A stretch of 64,000 bases of DNA from Atkinsonella hypoxylon (Eukaryota; Ascomycota; Sordariomycetes; Hypocreales; Clavicipitaceae): positions 1 to 64,000 of the forward strand of contig JFHB01000081.1 of NCBI GenBank assembly GCA_000729835.1. The letters are read 5' to 3'. Position 1 is the first letter of the stretch, and each line of letters starts with the position of its first letter. This document shows positions 22,973 through 34,162 of the stretch, piece by piece. The notes under the pieces were generated by a model, which did not search any database, was not told the origin of the DNA, and saw only the letters and a list, made by a program, of their open reading frames with translations. The translations under genes and the position numbers were made by a program.

Positions 22973-23666
22973 GGTGCGGTGGAAGGTCCTGGTCAACAGA
23001 CAGCCGGTGTCCCTTTTTTGGGTCGATACTTGGGGGGAAAAAAAAGCCAAAATTGGCGATGAGGCACGCGTATGGCGCTGAGGCAGGGGTCAGGGTGGGT
23101 CAGCCTCATTGGCAGTTTTTGATGCGGTCAGTTTGTGCTTGCTTGCCTCAGGTTCGCAACTCATGCTTGCAGATCAACAGGTCGATTCTACAGGAAAATC
23201 GGCCGTTCTCTGAATGGGCGGGCATACATCATTAGCAGCTTCCATTCAATCTTGCGTTGAACACGCCTGACGATGACTCGCTTTCGAATTTGAGCTCATG
23301 TCTCAGCACAAGCAATTTCAGGAGCAAAAAAAAAATCTTGTACTTCACTTTAACCAAATAAAGCGTTTTTAATGTACACTGGAAATGCGGACTGCTCCAA
23401 AAACAATGATTCCTCACAATTACGCCTTCTCCGCGTGGATATATGAAACCCAAACACCATGGCCTTATTCCCATGCAGTATCAGTTGCTGCCTTGTTCAC
23501 CGGCGAGCCAGATAGTCTGGTTCATAGAGACCGGAGTTGAACGGACAAAACAAATTGAACGCCTTTCGATGAACGACATATAACCAAGTCGTTCCAAAGC
23601 AACCCTAGCCAATAACGCCAATGCTTAGCAATTGCCACCTGACACGAATCTTCTAAACGCGCTTCT
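22973..23666. other. Intergenic
   Basis: About 0.7 kb upstream of the RRG9-like gene and downstream of the calcipressin gene. No coding pattern, tRNA or repeat recognised. Confidence 0.5.
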
Positions 23667-24428
23667 CTATGCATCTTGCATAAGTTCCATGGGAGGGCGC
23701 GAGGTATGGGCAATGATAGGTCGCGAGGTCTCCATGGGACCGATTTTGGCAGGCTCGTCGGTCATGTCTTCAACGAAGACGGCAGGGAGTTCTGGGCTAT
23801 TCCCATTTTCTTCGGGGCAGTAGATGAGCGTTGAGCTGCGGCTTCGTGTGCGGCCCGCAGAGACAGAACCATCCACAGGGCTGATTGGTGACTCCATTCC
23901 TTGCGTCTTGTTGCTGTGCAATTTGGCAAGTGCTTCGGCCAAGTCTTCGGCATGGACCTGCTTGTTTGGGGCATCTTCGAGACGGACCTCCCAGCCGTGA
24001 GGGGGACTAGGTGGCGGTGAGATGAAGAATAGCTTGCCGGCGTCAGGGAGGGCAAGGTGCTCATCCTTGGCCTCTACATTGGTCTGCTGGCCAAAGTATA
24101 CTCGGCAACGATGACCAATAATAGCCTCGCCATCCCAAATGCGACGGACGGCAATAGCAGAGTCGATGTCGAAGAAGGATACGACGATGCGACGGAATGA
24201 CTTTAAAGGAGCAAAGGCGTGAATAGGCGCTGTCTTAGCAATGAGGCCACGAATACGTTCCAGATTGTCCGGTCTGAAGATATCAAGGTTGTCAAGGCCG
24301 GTGAAGAGCAGTGTGTTTGAAGGCGGCGTGGGCTGCACTAGCGGTGGCAAGTTGGAGAGGTCCAGTGTGAGGTTGGACTTGCGCGAGGTCGATGATGACG
24401 ACCGTGAGGGACGGGGTGAAGGCTCCAT
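23667..24428 (-). CDS. RCN1: Calcipressin (regulator of calcineurin, RCAN/Rcn1)
   Basis: Single exon, 253 aa from the ATG at 24428 (Kozak-like CCATGG), chosen because homology starts only after it. An N-terminal Ser/Arg-rich region is followed by an RRM-like fold (NTLLFTGLDNLDIF to VYFGQQTNV). The family hallmark is FISPPPSPPHGWEVRLEDAPN near residue 140-160, which matches the calcineurin-contacting FLISPPxSPP motif. The C-terminal SRPIIAHTSRPP resembles the RCAN docking segment. Calcipressins bind and modulate the Ca2+/calmodulin phosphatase calcineurin. The Ser residues in SPPPSP are the known phosphorylation sites in the family. Confidence 0.93.
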   Translation of the reverse strand: MEPSPRPSRSSSSTSRKSNLTLDLSNLPPLVQPTPPSNTLLFTGLDNLDIFRPDNLERIRGLIAKTAPIHAFAPLKSFRRIVVSFFDIDSAIAVRRIWDGEAIIGHRCRVYFGQQTNVEAKDEHLALPDAGKLFFISPPPSPPHGWEVRLEDAPNKQVHAEDLAEALAKLHSNKTQGMESPISPVDGSVSAGRTRSRSSTLIYCPEENGNSPELPAVFVEDMTDEPAKIGPMETSRPIIAHTSRPPMELMQDA

Positions 24429-25994
24429 GGTTCGCAAGCGCGTGATGCGAGCGAAGGACGACAGATAGATATCACAAAGTCGGGCGCAGAGAGTTGTGGT
24501 GTGGCGGTCAAGCAAGTGGCTGCAGAGGAGATTGTGCGACGATGTCAGTCTAGCAGCTCGGATTCTCGGCAAGAAGCAGAAGAACAGGGTGACGTGACAA
24601 GTAATATGTATGTTCGGGGGCGAGATGTTGTTGACAAGGAGAGGACTTGAGATTGGCCGGAGGAATGGAAGGGAGATGAAGTGGATTTTATGATATCTGT
24701 ACAACGTGAGAACGTGGGGAAAGTCATGGCAGGCAAGCGGCTGAGGCAGAGGCGGAGGCGAAGGGATAAGGAAAACATTGACATTTCAGTTCCAGTTGAC
24801 GCAGGGTGGATCCGTCCCCTTGTCTGCATGTAGTCTTGCTTGGCAAGCTGCATAGCAGCGGCGGGTGGCTGAGGGGGAGGAAGGGGGGGGGGGGGTTCTG
24901 GCGGGTTCTCGGGGTCTCAAGGGGGGTGGGGAGTTGGGGGGGCTTAGAGGAGGAGGATTGATTGGAGGAGTCTGGTTCAGCTTGCATCGATGCGCGATGG
25001 CGGCAGTATCCCTTCCCGTGGGTGGACATTCATCCGCGGAGGCTCATATACGATATTATATTATAATATATCATATTCATTATAATGATATTTCAAGATG
25101 ATCTTTTGCGGCCTGGTAAGGAGTACGTTGTACATGTTTGGGCCCAAGTTGCCATTGCCACCGGCTTTATAGCCCCACCCCAGCCCGTACCCGCCGTGCT
25201 AGTATTTTATCAATGCCAGCAGCGCCAGCGCCAGTGCCATCAACTACCTTACCTAGTGAACTCTCCACTCACTCCGTATTCATCCATCACGCCTGCCCTT
25301 GGTGGCTGTGCAGAGTCCAAACAAACCACAAACCCAAACAAACGCCGGGTTTCGTCAAGTGAGCCATTTCTCTGCATGTATGTACCCATGTACCCATATT
25401 ACATCATCTCGATAGGCTTTCTTCAAACTGCCCAGTGCCTTTTTTTTTTTTTTTTTTTTTTCGGGCAAGCCCTCCATGATCTAAACTTGATGCATAGACC
25501 TGATATTACAGCTGCGCGTCACTAGCAATCATATTGTCGTTAATCAAATCAACGTCTGTACATACCATCGTTGGCCTGCTTGCCCTAGAAGCTAAATTCA
25601 CTGCGTCTTCCATTGACTTTGCTCAAGTGAAAGCACATCATCATGTTGTCCAACTGACTTCTGGGCACTGCTTCCTCTCACTCCTCGCCTCGCCTGCATG
25701 GATGGATGGATGGATGGCAACGTCATCATGTTTCCGCTGCATCGCCACACCACAACACGACGCCCACTGAGTTAGCTTAGAATCTCCTGTTTCAGAGCTC
25801 CAGATGCTCTACATACTATCATTCCAAGGTGCCCGTGGAAGCAAGCAAGTTGTCTCTAACCTATGCTTACCTAGGTAGCTAGTTCATTCCTTGGGCTTCC
25901 TGTTGCATCTGTTTGCCGAAATGCCGTCCACCGCTAATACCGCTTTTTTAGTCCTTCTATGTCGTCGTGTCGATTGTCACCTTATTTCTCTGCT
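24429..25994. other. Intergenic, 1.6 kb, low-complexity tracts
   Basis: Contains a G-rich stretch (24870-24960), an AT palindrome-like stretch (25050-25090), a T run of 22 (25441-25462), ATGG repeats (about 25700-25716) and an ACCTAGGTA motif near 25872. No gene recognised. Confidence 0.5.
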
Positions 25995-28007
25995 TCACTT
26001 CCCTGCCCAGTCCTCACTGTACGCCCAGAAGATGCTGATTTCATTGACTTTCTCAAGGTTCGCATAGGAAAACATTCCTTCTTTATCCCTCCATCTCTCA
26101 CGCCAAGCACTGGTAGTCTCAAAGCCGGGGACGTGATAAGCATGTGGCTGCTCATATGGAAACCATGCTCCGATAGTTCTAACACTATTTCGAGGGCCGC
26201 TTATGTGATAGCCCCAACACGCTGAAAGGAAATTCCGCCACACGCTCTGACTTGGTTGGACTCACCATCAATCCCACCGGACTAGCTTTTGACTTCTCAT
26301 AATTTGCACCAAAGGAAATGACCCTGTCATTATTCGAAATGGGCATGAAAATCCAGCTCCAATCATCAGATTTTGGAAGTCTGAGCCGCTCAAAAGTTCT
26401 TCGAGCAGAGGGATACTGGTTCGTATGCCAATGAAAACCCGAGATCCAGCCCGAGGCAGTGAAGAAAGTGATTTTGATTGTTCCAGCCAATGAAATGGCT
26501 GAAAATTGATTGCTTCTCGCACGCCTAGGTGAAAAGACCTCGCGAGAACACGCGACTGGGCTAAATGGGATATCCCAGGTATTCATCAGCTTGTTAAAGG
26601 GTCGAATCTGGGCCATTTCGAGCTTCATATCAGTGCATTATTAGTCAAATCATTTCAACGCTTCGGTACTTCTTCATCTCGCAAACTACATACCATGAAA
26701 TCTACCCTCATGTTGCGGTATTCGCTCTGTATAAAGCTGAAATACTTCACATCTGCTCTCGGTTCGACATATGAGCTTGTTGGTAGAAAGTGCAAACGTT
26801 CGATACAATTTAGTCACCATGAGTCAACGGTAATTCGAACAACTGGGAATCTACCGCAGGCCCCTGACTTCAGTCTTGGCGGCGCCTGTTCCCGTTTCCA
26901 TCCAACGATCAACATCATGGAAACACTAGGATCTGTTTCAGAATATGAATCCTTTAATATAGAGGTGAAAAAAGGGAGGAGTTCTCTAACTTTACAGTAC
27001 CTCCATAGCAGACTGGTCGGGCATTGTCTGTGAATGATATTCACAATCTCGCATGGAAGCTTCTGCATTGATGCAATGCCCAACTTCTTCCAAGTCTTTC
27101 GGTCAATATTTCCAATACTGTAGCAGGGTTCGGCGGGAAAGATCAGCGTTACACATCGACGCCAAGGCCGCCTCCATGCCGTAATAGTCCACAAAGCACC
27201 TACCTAGCCAGTCCTTTTTCTCATTCTTGGAAACAAGTTCCTTCTCTAGCAATTTGAAGCAATCTCGGTGAACGGCTGAACCTTCAAGGCTTTCGAGACA
27301 CTTCTTATAGTTTTCATTGAAGCAAAACTCTCTTCTCTCTTATCCGTATGAATTCTTTTTCAGGTGTCAGGCAGAGCGAGTACCGTTGAGGAGGTAAGCA
27401 ACGAGGATGTGGTTCATCGTCGAGCACTAGTTTTGCGATCAGACTCTAGTGTTAGCATCCACAAGAGAAATACTTGAACAAGGTTTACGTACAACACAAG
27501 AACCAGTCGTCTCTTTCAAAAGACTCGTCGCAGATTCCGCATCGGCTTCCAACCTCAACATGCTCTGCATCTTTCTGTTCCTGCTTGTAGCTCGCCAGCC
27601 ATAGCGCTCGGTTCATCAAGTCCAGGATTTCTTTCCAACTGTGGAAGTAGTTTTGTTGTTGAGCTGGATGTTGCAAGTTCTCAAAGCTGTGATGCCTGTG
27701 GTCAGAGTGAACGAAACAAAGGTACAAGAAGCTCACATTGCAAGCGCGGGTGAAAACGGAAAATGTCGGTAACACCTGCTGACATGCAAGCGAACTCGTC
27801 GTTCAGGCTCAAAGAACTTCTTGACTCAATGCGGAACGTGCAACAGGATAGGCACTTAGTAGTGGCTAGCACACAAGATGGAAGGCAACGGAGACGGGGG
27901 TCAACACCAAGCCGAAAGCATCTGTCACAAGGAACTGGCTCACTAGCGGAGTACCAGCCAGCTGACGAAAGAACGATATTTGTATCGCAGGAAGCAAATT
28001 TAGCCAC
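25995..28007 (-). CDS. F-box-like / cysteine-rich fungal locus, exon structure unresolved
   Basis: Coding-like pieces on the minus strand do not join cleanly. 28007 to about 27750 has a Cys pattern (CDRC..C...C......C..C). A GTGAGC...ATCCAG intron can join it to WKEILDLMNRALWLASYKQ and CGICDESFERDDWFL (to about 27490). Further on, 27194-26814 contains an F-box-like KLPCEIVNIIHRQCP. A 71-bp intron (26623-26693, GTATGT...ATGAAG) joins YRNMRVDFM to LEMAQIRPFNKLM. The next part, FERLRLPKSDDWSWIFMPI, resembles the C-terminal part of fungal F-box proteins. After that the frame shifts into FPYEQPHAYHVPGFETTSAW with no good splice pair. It may be one gene with more introns, two genes, or a decaying gene. 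Fungal F-box proteins of this type are substrate adaptors of SCF ligases. Confidence 0.4.
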
Positions 28008-28283
28008 CGGTCAAATCGACACTCGGAGGCTTCGGGGAATGGATGGTACCATGGGTCAAAGGAAGCCAATTGTTCAACTGGTATTGCCCAATGTTATGTG
28101 AGAGACGAGAGCCTCGGTCACGGATCGATGTAGACTACAACATCCTAGATAAACATCCTAGATGTACATAATGATACAAAAGTGATTTCTCGAAACAGCG
28201 TACATGAATTTCGGGCGTAGTCGTGCAGGGCTCGAGTGTTCCAACTTTTGACTTACACGCAGCTCGACGGTCCACTGCCATCT

Positions 28284-29786
28284 TCAGCGGAGCTCCACAC
28301 CCAAGTTCTGGAGTGCTTTCCTCACGCTATTGTGGAACTTGTTGGCCTCTTCATTAGTAAGAGTTCGTTCCAAACTGCGGTAGACAATACGATATGCCAT
28401 GCTCTTCCTGCCCGTCTTGGGATGCGTGAACGCGTCAATCAACCTGACATCCTCGACGACATTGCCAGCCACGCTGCGTACAGTTTCCATTACGTCATTT
28501 TCGTGGAAGCTGCCCTCTGCGTTTTCACCTATAGCTGACGTTGATGGCAACCAGAAAGAGACATCTCTCGGACAAGGCGGGTATTTGGAGAATGGCACGA
28601 ATCGCTTGAGCGTGTCGAGTTCGTCTGACACGCCCTCAAACTGTGAGAGGAAGCGCCGGTCTTTGGACCAAAACAGGCGGATGTCGGGGATCTTGAACAG
28701 CAGCATGGCAATGCGGTCGATGCCGATGCCGAAAGCCCAGCCCGACTGGGATGGCACGCCGGCATTATCATACAGACTCTGCTTGACGACTCCGCACCCT
28801 AAGACTTCCAACCAGTCCCCTGCATAGTACACTTCAAGCTCCCATGACGGGCTCGTAAATGGAAAATAAGCTTCCACCCAGCGCATACGCAGAGGTTCAT
28901 CTACAAAGCTCGGATCATCTCTGAGGGCAGCTTGTTTTGCTCTCGAAAAGATGTTGATGACCATGCATTCTAATGATCGTTTGAGATGCTCGCCTATAGC
29001 TTGCGCCTCGGCAGGCGAGTGGCAGTCTTGCAGAGGGTTACGCTCTTCGTGAAAGGGAGGGTTTGGGTCCTCCACTTGTACATTGTGCTCTGGTAGCTTC
29101 TGAAGGTCAGCTCGAACTGCGGCAGCTATGTCTCCGTCGGGGATTTTGCTTCGGTCCCACGATCTTGCGCCTTCCATCTGGTGAAAGACAGGGTAATGGC
29201 TTCGGTCAATGGCATCTCGTCGGTAGACATCAGCGGAGATAAGGTACCCGTCGCTCTGATTTGCTCGAAAAACATCCGCCTGGTGGGCGCTCGTGTGCGT
29301 GCGCAGCAGCGTCTTGTCGTCGATGTAGTATGTGTCAGACAGAGCTCTGCCCGGGTGGTTGGGCGGGAAGCCTAACGAGTCGAAGTTTTGGTGCGTCGAC
29401 ACGACCGGGTGGAAGTCGGTGTAGTATTTATACGTCGGCTGAGGGAAATTCGACTCAATGATTTGCCGAGTAATGTACACGGGATGGTCTTTCTGCAAAT
29501 GGAGTCTTCTCGAGGTGGCGTCTAATACGTTGACCGGCACGTTGAACCAAGCCGGGTTTTTCTTGTAGGTATTGCCTCGTACCGTCACCGTGCCACTGGA
29601 CTTCTTGGCAGTATATGGAAATGATCGGAAAGCTGTAGCGCGTCATGGTGAGAAACCTCCAGCTGAGAAGCAGTGTGCCTGGGAAAACTAGAACTCACCT
29701 GAGCTAGAGAAAGGCCGAGGCAGGGTGCATCGCGAGGCTACACCTCGTGGAAGAGACTGGCGGCTGCACCACAACAAGCTGCGCAT
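28284..29786 (-). CDS. MSF1: Mitochondrial phenylalanyl-tRNA synthetase
   Basis: Two exons, 29786-29699 and 29632-28284, 478 aa, with a 66-bp intron (GTGAGT...CTACAG). The first exon encodes an Arg/Ser/Leu presequence (MRSLLWCSRQSLPRGVASR) for mitochondrial import. Class II motifs follow: LLRTHTSAHQ, the motif 2 region RWVEAYFPFTSPSWELEV, and motif 3 GWAFGIGIDRIAMLLF. The C-terminal anticodon-binding FDX-ACB domain begins around FVPFSKYPPCPRDVSFWLP. The single-chain layout is that of the mitochondrial enzyme (Msf1/FARS2), not the cytosolic alpha-beta type. It charges mitochondrial tRNA-Phe. Confidence 0.95.
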
Positions 29787-30639
29787 AGCTTCTACCTGTA
29801 TTGGCATTGTTGTTGAGCAATGGTCGTGCCGTAACCGTCATTCTACGACACTACGTCGACCACTTCGCTGCCACTCATCCCCATGAGATGCTGATGCGAG
29901 TGCTAGTTCTTCAAACTCTGAAAGTTAAGTTGGACTGGACCCTGAACTCGTTGATTCCTTCAGGTAGCCAGCTACCCTATACAGACATGGAGAAAATCAA
30001 CCTACGGGAGAGAGCCATGATGAGATTTCGGGTTTTGTGAAGCTGACAAGGCCAATTGGTCACTGGCCGATTTTAATTCAACTTTTCTAGAGAAGAGTCG
30101 TTGCTAAGGGCGGTCCAGCGGCCATTTTGCCCGGTTTTATCGTCCGTACACCTGTTTTTGAAAATCAAGAAGTTTTTTAAGGGCCAACATGCACATGTAG
30201 TTGCCATATCACTGCCCCCCATTAAAGTACAGGAGAAATTATAAAAATCAATTAGACCAGCTGATAAATCTGTCGCCCATAGAGTCAAGATAATCCAATT
30301 GCAATAGCTTGCTTATCCCATAGACTCTGACAGGTGTGCCTTATCAACGTACCTGATCAACTACGTCACCGCCTGCCGTCGGATCCCATTTTTCTGCCAG
30401 CCGATGTCAATAAGATAAGACGAATTTCCTACAAACATCAACCACCCGGATCCCCCCCACGCCCACTTGGAGCAAAGTGACCGCGCTCATATCCTTTCGT
30501 GCGCACAAGGGGCGGTGTTGCGACAAGACAACCGGGAAGACCCTTGAAAACGCGGCACGGAGCCACAGCCAAACCAGCCGCGCATGCAATGCAGCCATAA
30601 ATCGCTCCCCTCCAAGCTTGCGCGTAATCACCAACCGCA
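29787..30639. other. Divergent intergenic region
   Basis: About 0.85 kb between the starts of the mitochondrial PheRS gene (minus) and the carrier gene (plus), two nuclear genes for mitochondrial proteins that share this upstream DNA. No defined regulatory site recognised. Confidence 0.45.
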
Positions 30640-32076
30640 ATGGCCGCCCCGGAATCACAAACGGCCTCGACGGCCACGCCGGCCCGGAAACTCACCAAGG
30701 AGGAACGGGCCGAGCAGCGCAAGAAGAAGATGGGGCCCCCTGTGAGGTATCCGTTCTGGTTTGGAGGAAGCGCCAGCAGCATGGCTGCCTGTGTGACACA
30801 TCCTCTTGATCTTGGTGAGTATGAATAAGCTTCTCGGCCATAGGGCGCTGCAGATAGGACCACCAACTAAACTATTCACATAGTCAAGGTAAGGGAAATG
30901 TACTTAGCTGTCCTTAAGCATAGAACAAGTTCAAAACCTAAGATTTTGAACGGGGCTGGGCAATTACACTGTTGACTAAGAGTATCACGAACCGTCCTTG
31001 ATTTTCTGTCCTAAGCTACATAGATAGACAGACAAAGCAACTGCATTGCGCAATCAACGATTGGCCCCCCCCCCCGCGGCGGTATCACAAGTCTCCCTCC
31101 ATACTCACAATAGCTTCCGCAGGTCCGGTTACAAATGCGAAAAGGCGACGCGCCGAAATCCATGAGCGGAACTTTCGTCCACATCGTGCAATCAGACGGT
31201 CCCCTCGCCCTCTACAGCGGGATATCAGCCTCGCTTCTCCGGCAGCTGACGTACTCGACCGTGCGCTTCGGCGTCTACGAAGACCTCAAGTCCCGCTACA
31301 CCAAGTCCAGCGGCGAACCTACCTTCCCCGTCCTGACGGCCATGGCCGTCACGTCAGGATTTCTCGGAGGCATTGCCGGCAATTTCGCAGACGTGCTCAA
31401 TGTGCGCATGCAGCATGATGCAGCGCTGCCCGCCCGCGAAAGACGCAACTACAAACACGCCGTGGACGGCATGATTCGCCTGGCGAGGGAAGAAGGTCCC
31501 CTGAGCTGGTTCCGAGGCTGGTTGCCTAACAGCAGTCGCGCGGCCGTCATGACGGCGGGCCAATTGGCGACGTACGACACGTTCAAGCGACTCCTGGTCG
31601 ATTATACCCCCTTGGGGGACACTCTGACGACGCATTTCTCAGCATCCTTCCTTGCTGGACTGGCTGCTGCGACGGCTACGAGTCCCATTGATGTCATCAA
31701 GACGAGAGTCATGTCTTCGACGCAAAAGCAGGGGATTCTCCGACTAGTCGGTGATATCTACAAGACGGACGGGCTGAGATGGATGTTCAAAGGCTGGGTG
31801 CCAAGCTTCCTGAGATTAGGACCGTAAGTCCTCCTATTACAACCCCCGACACACCTCTCCCGCGTCACTGCTTGCCCAACCACTAGCCTCATGGCATCTG
31901 AGGTCTGCCCTTTTTGCACCTCAGATGGAAAATTATCAAAGATATCACGCCATGTGTAGGCTTAACTAGAGGATACGCTAACGTATCCCAGTCACACCAT
32001 CTGCACATTCGTCTTCCTAGAAATGCACCGAAAAGCATACCGAAAAGTCAAAGGTTTAGACGAGAAGAAGCTATAG
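30640..32076 (+). CDS. DIC1: Mitochondrial carrier, dicarboxylate carrier type (contains a 5-nt exon)
   Basis: Four exons: 30640-30814, 30884-30888, 31123-31823 and 31992-32076, giving 321 aa. Introns are 69, 234 and 168 bp. Exon 2 is only TCAAG and is needed to make the first carrier motif read HPLDLVKVRLQM. Skipping it breaks both motif and frame. The other carrier repeats read FADVLNVRMQ and SPIDVIKTRVMS. Six transmembrane helices in three repeats are expected. The last exon gives HTICTFVFLEMHRKAYRKV, the normal C-terminus. Overall it resembles yeast Dic1, which exchanges malate or succinate for phosphate across the inner membrane; exact substrate is inference. The N-terminal 35 residues are charged. 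Confidence 0.92.
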
Positions 32077-32557
32077 ACTCCTGGCGGAAGAAAGGGTTGT
32101 GCATAAAAAGATTACATCCGGCGTTTCATATAGATTGGGGCTTTTTTTTACACGATTTCGCACCTGTACACGCATTATCATATTTGATACTTTGAAATAC
32201 TACGACATTGGCATGTGTTATTATCTAGCTGTTTTGTTGTCACGCTACCGGGACTCAGGTAGATGAAAGATAAATTGTAATTGCTACGCAACCTAGAATA
32301 TTCTAGAGCACAAAATCGTTGAGAACTCGTTTGTGCCAAGCAACCACTTTTCATCGACGAGAGGTCTAAAGTGACGACAACGTTGACCAGTTCCAATCCT
32401 GTCTCCTGAAATGTTGCCATGCCCCTTTTTGTGCTAGGAATTACCAGACTACTGTACAAACCCAACGCGAAAATGCCTAAATGTTCATATTAAATATCCG
32501 TACATGTCCCAACCATCCCATGAAACGCCCAATCCACGAAACCACCTTTTCTGTTTC
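32077..32557. other. Intergenic between convergent genes
   Basis: 481 bp between the stops of the carrier gene (plus) and RPB3 (minus); holds both 3' UTRs. Nothing else recognised. Confidence 0.5.
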
Positions 32558-33754
32558 TCACTGCCACGACGACTGCCCGTAGGGTGTTGTGCCGTATGGG
32601 CCCGCGCCGCCACCATACGCGGTATTGTTGCCCCCTCCGTACACAGTATTGTTGCCGCCATATGAATTCATGTTGCCACCGTAAGGAGTGGTGTATCCTC
32701 CATCCTGCCAGGGCGTCGTGCCACCGTCCATGTTCATATCTGGACTTCTGGGACCATCAAACTCCGCAGCTTCCTCCCCGCCGTATTTCTTGGGATCCAA
32801 GCCCTTCAGCAGGGCTCCAATCTTTTGCTGAAGAGTCCGAATGCCTCCTTGTACAATATGATCAGGTTCCATGCTACCCGACGTCTCAACTTCAAAGTAG
32901 AATCGATCCGGCTTGGCGTCGTAGTTGAATGGTTCGCCTTCTTGTGGGGGGTCTTCCCACTCGGCGTATTTGCTCTTCGGCCTGACGAGCCAAGGGCGTT
33001 AGTTCTGCGTTTAACGGGCTGCAAAGACAAGAAGAACCTACCATTCCTTTTCAGGATCCGTGTTGTTCTCATACCACATATCCAGATGATGCAGCTTGTT
33101 GTGAGGATCGTATTCGAATCCTACTGCCGATGTAGGCATCCATTTGGCATGTTCCTTCGCGATACCCTTCTTTGCAATGCACGTAAGCTTCAGTTCCTGG
33201 CCCTTGCGCAGTTTGGCGATCAGGCATCCCAGTCCCTCAGGATCGGTGATGATAGGTGATCCAACCTGACTGGCATGACGTCCGTCGACAACCAAATCCC
33301 GCGCATACACCTTCATGATCTCGTCGCTCGTGCATCGCGCATGTAATGTGAGCGTTACGCTGCACTGCTCGCAGTACTGCTCGCAATCGCAGTCTCGTGA
33401 ATAGTTGAGCTCGTTGACTCCCTTGGCGTTGAGCGGTATGAGACCTAATCTGTGCGCAATGAACTCGTCGGCAAGCACTGAGCTATTGACCTCGACTTCG
33501 ACCAGGTCGATGGCAATCGTGGGCACTTCTGCCTGGATGATTCTTCGTAACGAGTTGGCGAAAGAGAGGTTGGTCTTGGAGAGCGCAAAGTCGACTCGCG
33601 TGCTGTCGGCCTGTGTGGTAAAAGTATACACTGTTAGCTTATTGTACAAGCAATCTTCGAGTTAGCTTGCACGCGGCCATACAGCAGAGATAGTGACTTG
33701 CGGCTGCTCTGGCTCGCCGTCCATCACCATGGGATCGTAATTCATGCCATCCAT
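32558..33754 (-). CDS. RPB3: RNA polymerase II subunit Rpb3
   Basis: Three exons: 33754-33683, 33610-33042 and 32981-32558, 354 aa, with introns of 72 and 60 bp. Motifs are the alpha-like dimerisation domain with FALSKTNLSFANSLRRI, VPTIAIDLVEVEVNSSVLADEFIAHRLGLIPL, and the zinc-binding CDCEQYCEQC loop. The segment HAKWMPTSAVGFEYDPHNKL and FYFEVETSGS follow. The C-terminus is a Gly/Tyr/Asn-rich low-complexity tail (YGGN and YGGG repeats) common in filamentous fungi. Rpb3 pairs with Rpb11 to nucleate Pol II assembly. It is transcribed away from SOF1. Confidence 0.95.
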
Positions 33755-34162
33755 CGTGGCAGAGGACTAGACGGCCGCAAAAGCGGACCAAATTTCCCTG
33801 AGGATTCTTATTTTTAAGTATGTCGAGGCACAACAGAACGACGAATAATCTCGAATTCACCTCGACAGAGACCGCGTGACGGAGCGCTGAATGAGCGGAT
33901 GTAAAAGAAGAAGAAGGTTGGAATAATGGTTTGCGCAAGATCCAAGGATCACGCGGTGGCTGCTGAATGCAAGCATGCAAGACCATCCACTGCAAGCTCT
34001 CAGATAAGCAATAATCCGAGCTCTTATCGGCCTGCATACTCTCTTGTAACTGAAAAAAAAAAAAAAAAAAGAGTCCCCACCAAATGTCGTCCACGAGCTC
34101 ATGTCGCCAATCGATCAGGCTCAACTTTCTTGTTCTGCGTTCTCGAGCAGGGAGTGACAACG
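33755..34162. promoter_or_regulatory. Divergent promoter of RPB3 and SOF1
   Basis: 408 bp separate the two start codons. An A tract of about 18 bp lies near 34050-34070, close to the SOF1 side, a type of poly(dA:dT) element that often keeps growth-gene promoters nucleosome-free. That role is inference. Confidence 0.5.
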
